Shown here one piece after another: positions 62,470 through 64,000 of a stretch of DNA of 64,000 bases. The notes under the pieces were generated by a model. The model was not told the origin of the DNA. It ran no database searches and worked only from the letters and a program-made list of their open reading frames with translations. Every line of letters begins with the position of its first letter. Within the stretch, counting starts at the first letter, position 1. Origin of the DNA: Seison nebaliae (lineage: Eukaryota; Rotifera; Pararotatoria; Seisonacea; Seisonidae). The stretch is from NCBI GenBank assembly GCA_023231475.1, contig JALJEE010001258.1, positions 62,001-126,000 on the forward strand, in the 5' to 3' direction. The translations under genes and the position numbers were made by a program.

Positions 62470-63305
62470 ATTTCCTTATCGTCTTCTTCTTCTGTCTCTC
62501 TTTCACAACTTTGTGGTAAATGAGTGGACTCTTTTCCTTAATCTCCTTGAAGGAAATTGAAGAAACAAACTCTCATTTTCAATTTTTTCTCTTTCTCTTT
62601 GTCTCTCCTTCATTAGAGGGTGATTTTAAACAATTGTCTTTTGACCTGTCTCTTCCAAATCCCAGGCTCAATTGTGGCATAATTCTCTCAACTATTTTTC
62701 AATTTAAAATCAATCATTAAAATCGTCTAGAGAATATTTCCTCATTCTCATTTGTTCCAGGTGAATTGCACGTAAAAAAATACAAATACAAAAATTGCAG
62801 GTAAAATTTTGTTGAGTCATTTTCTAAAATTTCTTATGATTTAAAAGATTTATTTTGTTTATGAAGAAATGTTTGAGAACATCTTTCGCATAACGAGTAG
62901 TGCTAAGAGAAATTATATCGAATTAAATCGATTGGCGGTGAGGACATTGAGTGTTGGATGGGAAACATCTGTTGTTATACACAAAACTTCCTCGTTTCCA
63001 AAGGAATGTTCAATTGAACAAGATGATGATAATGATGTCTCTCTTTTCTTTAGGAGAAGAAGGGAGGGAATGGTGAGAAGAGAAATAAAAAGGAATTGGA
63101 TAAGGAATTTATAAAAAAAGGAAGAGAATTCATCTCACCGACAAAAAAAAGATTGTTCAATTAGAATTTTATTTTTCGTATTTCTTTTTGTTTTGTTTCG
63201 TCTCATTCTACTTAATTGGACGAGAAGAATTGGAGAATTGTAAGAGATTTTCATTTTCATTTCTTTTCTTTTTTTTCCATTTGTCAAAAAAAGATTTCGA
63301 TTACC
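62470..63305. other. Divergent interval PCGF / REEP
   Basis: About 835 bp between head-to-head genes, expected to hold both promoters. Open frames at 62520-62720 and 62869-63114 (+) show no family resemblance. T-rich tracts precede the REEP start. Confidence 0.5.
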
Positions 63306-64000
63306 ATGATACCAGCCATCTTCTGCCGACTCATCATCCTATTCGTTGGAACAGTTTATCCAGCGTATGGATCGTTCAAATCAATTCGAAAAGGACAATC
63401 TGTCAACAATCAAAATGGTATTCGTCAATGGGTCATGTATTGGATCATCTTTGCACTCTGGTCATCAGCTGAATATTTTACGGACATCTTCTTCAGTTGG
63501 TTAGTGAATCATCATTCTAATTTTCATCTTTCCCTCCTATCCCATTCAGGTTGCCGTTGTATTATGAGTGTAAAATCTTGTTCGTTTGTTGGCTCGTCTC
63601 CCCGTTGACATTAGGCGCTAAATATCTCTATCAGAAATATCTGCATAATCTCCTCATGACCAAAGAGAAAGTTCTTTCCCTTTCTCTTTTCATTTATTAT
63701 TTTTCTTCTCATTAAGGAGATCGATAATTTGTTAGCACAAATGCAAATCGTTGGTACTCAAGCTCTCTTCGACTTCTGCACGAAAGCCTTCGACAACATC
63801 TATAGTCTCATCGTTAAAAATGCTCTCGGCGTTCGTCCTTTTCATTCCTTTTTTTATCTTCATTCCACCCCCTTCATTCACAGTTGACACCTACTATCAA
63901 TAACGCCCCTCCCAAATCAACAGAACTAGCCACGGGAGTTGGAGATAAGAAAAATCAATCAAAATCTGTCCATATTATCGACGCTCCAATTGATAATCGG
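63306..64000 (+). CDS. REEP: REEP1-4-type ER-shaping protein (3' partial)
   Basis: This hairpin-membrane protein of the TB2/DP1/HVA22 family shapes tubular ER and links it to microtubules. Exons are 63306-63499, 63550-63670, 63717-63830 and 63884 onward, running off the window in frame. The start MIPAIFCRLIILFVGTVYPAY is the family signature. YWIIFALWSSAEYFTDIFFSW and LPLYYECKILFVCWLVSPLT follow (the paired hydrophobic hairpins), then an amphipathic helix (EIDNLLAQMQIVGTQAL) and the beginning of a Pro/Ser-rich tail. The short N-terminus and the VYPAY/AEYFTD motifs point to REEP1-4 rather than REEP5/6. Introns are 50, 46 and 53 bp. Confidence 0.93.

Noticed and set aside
62869..63114. 81-codon frame upstream of REEP
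   Set aside because: No motif, promoter position between divergent genes.

Overview
The window is nuclear DNA of a small-genome animal, most likely an arthropod and possibly a mite. The evidence is: coding exons split by very short AT-rich GT-AG introns (mostly 40-110 bp); AATAAA poly(A) signals; animal-only genes (IP3 receptor, GIPC, ARID3/dead ringer, HMG-box, Polycomb RING); a chitin-binding type-2 (CBM14)/EGF mosaic protein; and an astakine/prokineticin-type cytokine, a family known from arachnids and other arthropods. The species assignment is inference. There are no bacterial operons, CRISPR arrays, rRNA or tRNA genes that I can support, and no recognisable transposase or reverse transcriptase.

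Layout. 1.4-10.3 kb (+): IP3 receptor, nearly all in one 8-kb exon, N-terminal exons not found. 10.7-11.1 kb (+): TATA-box and a tiny secreted or membrane-anchored Cys peptide. 12.1-13.2 kb (+): GIPC PDZ adaptor. 13.5-14.7 kb (+): DPH5 diphthine synthase. 14.7-15.2 kb (-): astakine-like secreted peptide. 16.4-28.8 kb (-): Rabconnectin-3-alpha/DMXL. 29.6-32.0 kb (+): LETM1. 32.3-32.6 kb: 47-bp minisatellite, then a TATA-driven secreted acidic protein (32.8-33.6, +). 33.8-35.2 kb (-): CBM14/EGF protein. 35.5-37.4 kb (-): probable longin-type trafficking protein. 37.6-39.1 kb (-): TFIIH p44. 39.6-40.9 kb: 29-bp minisatellite followed by a cluster of hairpin-forming inverted repeats. 41.2-42.8 kb (+): PPIL2. 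43.3-45.2 kb (+): divergent HMG-box factor. 45.3-48.1 kb: gene desert. 48.1-53.0 kb (+): ARID3/dead ringer with a 2.3-kb intron. 53.0-54.8 kb: another gene-poor stretch with a near-perfect inverted repeat. 54.8-57.7 kb (+): WDR20/DMWD. 58.3-59.4 kb (+): orphan disordered protein behind a TATA box. 59.6-61.6 kb (+): secreted lipase whose stop codon overlaps that of the convergent PCGF RING gene (61.6-62.5, -). 63.3 kb to the end (+): REEP, cut by the window.

The genes are not one pathway. They are a gene-dense block of housekeeping genes (calcium release, V-ATPase assembly, mitochondrial ion exchange, TFIIH, spliceosomal cyclophilin, EF2 modification) interspersed with developmental regulators (ARID3, HMG, PCGF) and small secreted proteins. 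Exon models below were built by hand: every donor is GT, every acceptor is AG, and the summed exon lengths keep frame. The most interesting unexplained signals are the hairpin/inverted-repeat loci at 40.3-40.9 kb and 53.6-53.8 kb, and three small TATA-box genes for secreted or orphan proteins.
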